A stretch of DNA of 64,000 nucleotides, taken from NCBI GenBank assembly GCA_036971615.1, contig JAYKKR010000043.1:186001-250000 (forward strand), read 5' to 3'. The notes beneath the pieces were generated by a model, which did no database searches, had not been told where the DNA came from, and saw only the letters and a program-made list of their open reading frames with translations. Shown here one piece after another: positions 61,871 through 64,000 of this stretch; the first letter of the stretch is position 1, and every line of letters begins with the position of its first letter. The translations under genes and the position numbers were made by a program. Source of the DNA: Amyloporia xantha (lineage: Eukaryota > Basidiomycota > Agaricomycetes > Polyporales > Adustoporiaceae).

Positions 61871-62193
61871 GAAGATAGCCGTGCTACAGTACTGGCCAGA
61901 CGTGCAATACCGTCAGCCGCCGCAGGCCTCTGTGAATTTTGTGGAAGCTAGAGTAAATGCAAACGCTGGGCAAAGAGCGAGTTCAGTAGGAGGATGGAAG
62001 GGCGGCGTTGGTAGGCACGTGATCGTGAGCAATCCCGTCAATTTCTATTTCAAGCCAGATACCGCCGCGGCGCATCAAGATGATCATTGGCAACGACGCA
62101 CTTTCTCCGCGACTTGCGAGCAGGTATTACATAAATGATCCACATATACGTACAAGCGTCAGCTAGTGCAATATATGGCCTTCACCACTCTTA
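61871..62193. other. DHODH upstream region
   Basis: No coding sense. Contains a CACGTG at about 62016; otherwise nothing recognised before the inverted-repeat element. Confidence 0.5.
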
Positions 62194-62950
62194 TGTCGGA
62201 AAAATGGGATCTGGGTTATATGGCTGTATCTGGCCGTATAAGGTCGTCAGATATGTACCCCCCTTATACCCCTAAGGAAGAACCTACATGCGCTGATCAG
62301 GCCATATACGGCCTTATCTATCTTATCAGGCCTGATATGGGTTTTGAGCCTTACCGGGTCTGATAAGGCTCTGTCTGCTAAAAGCTGCAAAAATTGCAGT
62401 CGACTTGTGGTACACTGGGTAATTGCAGCGCATGCCACAGACAGTCGTACATAGACACTATTACATATTATGCAATCTATTTCTCACTGGTATTCGTTCG
62501 TACGGATGCATACATACAGTACTTTGTAACCATCACTCCAAGTATAATACTCGTATTACCAAACAAATTATAGCAAATTCCAATCATGATGAATGGTGTG
62601 TACTTGAATGTTATATTTTAATATGACATGTATTGCTCGGAATTGAACACACAGCTTCAGAGAATCATACCGTCATCAGCCTTCATCTACTAGGCTACGC
62701 GGGCCTATAACGACAATGCATGCTCCGCGTATATATCATGTTTGTGTGGTGCTGGAGCACCATTCTATTAGTAAGTGGTCCGGCTGACATCCGGTGCTGT
62801 TTAATCCGCAAGTGGCGCATGCACATACATCTGATACGTCTTTATTCGGCCTGATATGTAGCTTATCTGGCGCTCACTGTAACCTGATCAGGCCTTACAA
62901 GCCCATATGGTTTCATAAGGCCTGATAAGCCAAATCCCGTTTTTCCGACA
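62194..62950. mobile_element. Non-autonomous inverted-repeat DNA element (MITE-like), 757 bp
   Basis: The left end begins TGTCGGAAAAATGGGATCTG (62194 on). The right end, read on the minus strand from 62950, begins TGTCGGAAAAACGGGATTTG. About 26 bp match with 3 mismatches. Both ends abut TA (62192-62193 and 62951-62952), consistent with a TA target-site duplication. Inside both ends are repeated copies of GGCCTGATA / TATCAGGCC and related words (62240-62380 and 62830-62940). No transposase frame is present. The middle carries a tRNA-like pair of Pol III boxes. TA duplications are typical of Tc1/mariner-type insertion, but the superfamily cannot be assigned from this alone. Confidence 0.7.
62639..62697 (-). 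other. tRNA-like Pol III A/B boxes inside the element
   Basis: On the minus strand TAGCCTAGTAG (A-box-like, 62697-62687) is followed after 38 nt by GTTCAATTCC (62648-62639), a match to the B-box consensus GTTCRANTCC. The arms around them do not form a proper tRNA cloverleaf, so this is not a functional tRNA; a tRNA-derived SINE remnant is possible. Confidence 0.3.
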
Positions 62951-64000
62951 TATTACGCTGCTTGCTGTAGCTATGACACAAAAGCATGATGCCAGTGGCA
63001 GGGTCGTTCCGCTGGTAGGCAATTGAAATTGATCCTCTATTGTTGTATTCAGATAATAGGAGTGTTTGACTACCATTAAGACGATTGGGCATAGGAAGAA
63101 ACCGTGAAAGATGTCACTCGCGATATCTATCACTACAGATTTGACTGGAAGAGCTTTCTGTTGCCGAGTAAACATGACTCCGACAAGGCGCAGAATAGGT
63201 ATCGCGGTCTCGGGCGGACTGCTGAATGATATTCTGATTTGATCGTAAAATCGCACGCGAACCGTGCACAATGCTACTGTACTGGAAAATGCACTCACCT
63301 TTCACTCATCGTAGAAAACATAGACGATGTCCCCGCGCAGCTGAACTGCGCTCCATCGCAGTGCTTTTCTCATCTCTGACATCTCTGATATAAGTGGTAT
63401 AAGCAGCGCGGGGTTTCCTTTTGTTGCAAAGTGATTGAGGCATTATCGCCGCTGACCTTCATGCTCCTGTCCTGTAAATAAGCTTCATTGATAGAGAGCC
63501 TTCTGGAAAAAGCGACCGTTCGGTTGCGATCCATGATTGTTGGGTAGGATACGAGTACTGGGATGATTACCAGATGTCTGCTTCATAAAAAGACGGTAGA
63601 TGTGTATCACAGACATTGCACCGTCGTTGATGAGTATGTGGAATCATGACCCTGGACACTCAGCTGCCGAGCCATGACCACTGGTCTGTATAGTTGCCAA
63701 CACTATCAGAGTAGTGTCCTTGACGAAGTCGACGTAAGTAGCCCTGGTACTGTCGAATCTGGAAAACGCCAACTGGATACGGGTCCAAATATAGTGATTA
63801 CGATCTGTTGTCACAGCAAAAGATGTGTCCGGAAAACGGTCGGTAGACCTTGACAGAGATTCTGACATACAAGACTGACACGAAGGTATCAACTGATTCA
63901 ACACTCACCGCGATTGTTCTTGCAGACTCTACTACGGTGGCCACTTGACCATGATGTTCCTGGCAAGTGGGAATGCAGATTCCAAGCTATAGCCCGTGCG
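62951..64000. other. Right flank, no gene recognised
   Basis: Minus-strand frames at 63298-62888 (runs into the inverted-repeat element) and 63904-63644 have plausible protein texture and a hydrophobic segment (ASDIFHGFFLCPIVLMVV), and could be exons of a gene entering from the right edge and cut by the element. I cannot name a family or fix splice sites, so no gene is called. Confidence 0.35.

Overview
The window is nuclear DNA of a filamentous basidiomycete, most likely an Agaricomycete. Its protein-coding genes are broken by many GT-AG introns, mostly 50-75 nt, and 5' ends are often tiny exons. The content (WS/DGAT-like acyltransferase, F-box protein with a divergent body, BTB protein, velvet factor, OPT peptide transporters, class 2 dihydroorotate dehydrogenase, intron-bearing tRNA-Leu) is that of a dikaryotic fungus. 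There is no operon structure, plasmid, phage or CRISPR array. Species cannot be named from the sequence alone.

Layout. 1-8.3 kb: glycerol kinase GUT1 (-, cut by the left edge), GH47 alpha-mannosidase (-) and an AP180/CALM-type endocytic adaptor (+) sharing a 403-bp divergent promoter with the mannosidase. 8.3-22 kb: three uncharacterised low-complexity genes (9776-11523 +, 14011-15297 +, 20742-22035 -) with the same exon plan, interleaved with the convergent pair NASP/Hif1-type histone chaperone (+) and PRO2 (-). 22-25.8 kb: gene-poor. 25.8-28.4 kb: F-box protein (-) diverging from an 80-aa Asn/Gly-rich protein (+). 29.2-32.9 kb: an intact velvet-domain regulator (-) and, upstream on the same strand, a broken tandem copy. 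34.6-45 kb: importin KAP123 (+), WS/DGAT-like acyltransferase (+), BTB protein (+). 45-49.3 kb: gene-poor. 49.3-58 kb: two tail-to-tail OPT transporter paralogs with a tRNA-Leu(AAG) between their 3' ends. 59.2-61.9 kb: mitochondrial dihydroorotate dehydrogenase (-). 62.2-63.0 kb: a 757-bp non-autonomous inverted-repeat element flanked by TA.

How the genes relate. Most are conserved housekeeping genes of separate pathways (glycerol entry, N-glycan trimming, clathrin endocytosis, histone handling, proline synthesis, nuclear import, lipid ester synthesis, peptide uptake, pyrimidine synthesis). The lineage-specific parts are the three-gene orphan family, the velvet duplication, the OPT duplication and the inverted-repeat element. 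The strongest candidate for something undescribed is the orphan family: short basic first exon of 34-36 codons ending in Gly with a phase-0 intron, long disordered Pro/Ser-rich body, phase-1 final intron, and in two of the three an acidic-aromatic tail resembling a transactivation domain.

Exon coordinates given for NASP, PRO2, the F-box, BTB, velvet and small genes and the orphan family were derived by hand from splice consensus plus frame continuity, and the totals divide by three. Where I could not fix every exon, I give the start-to-stop span and say so.
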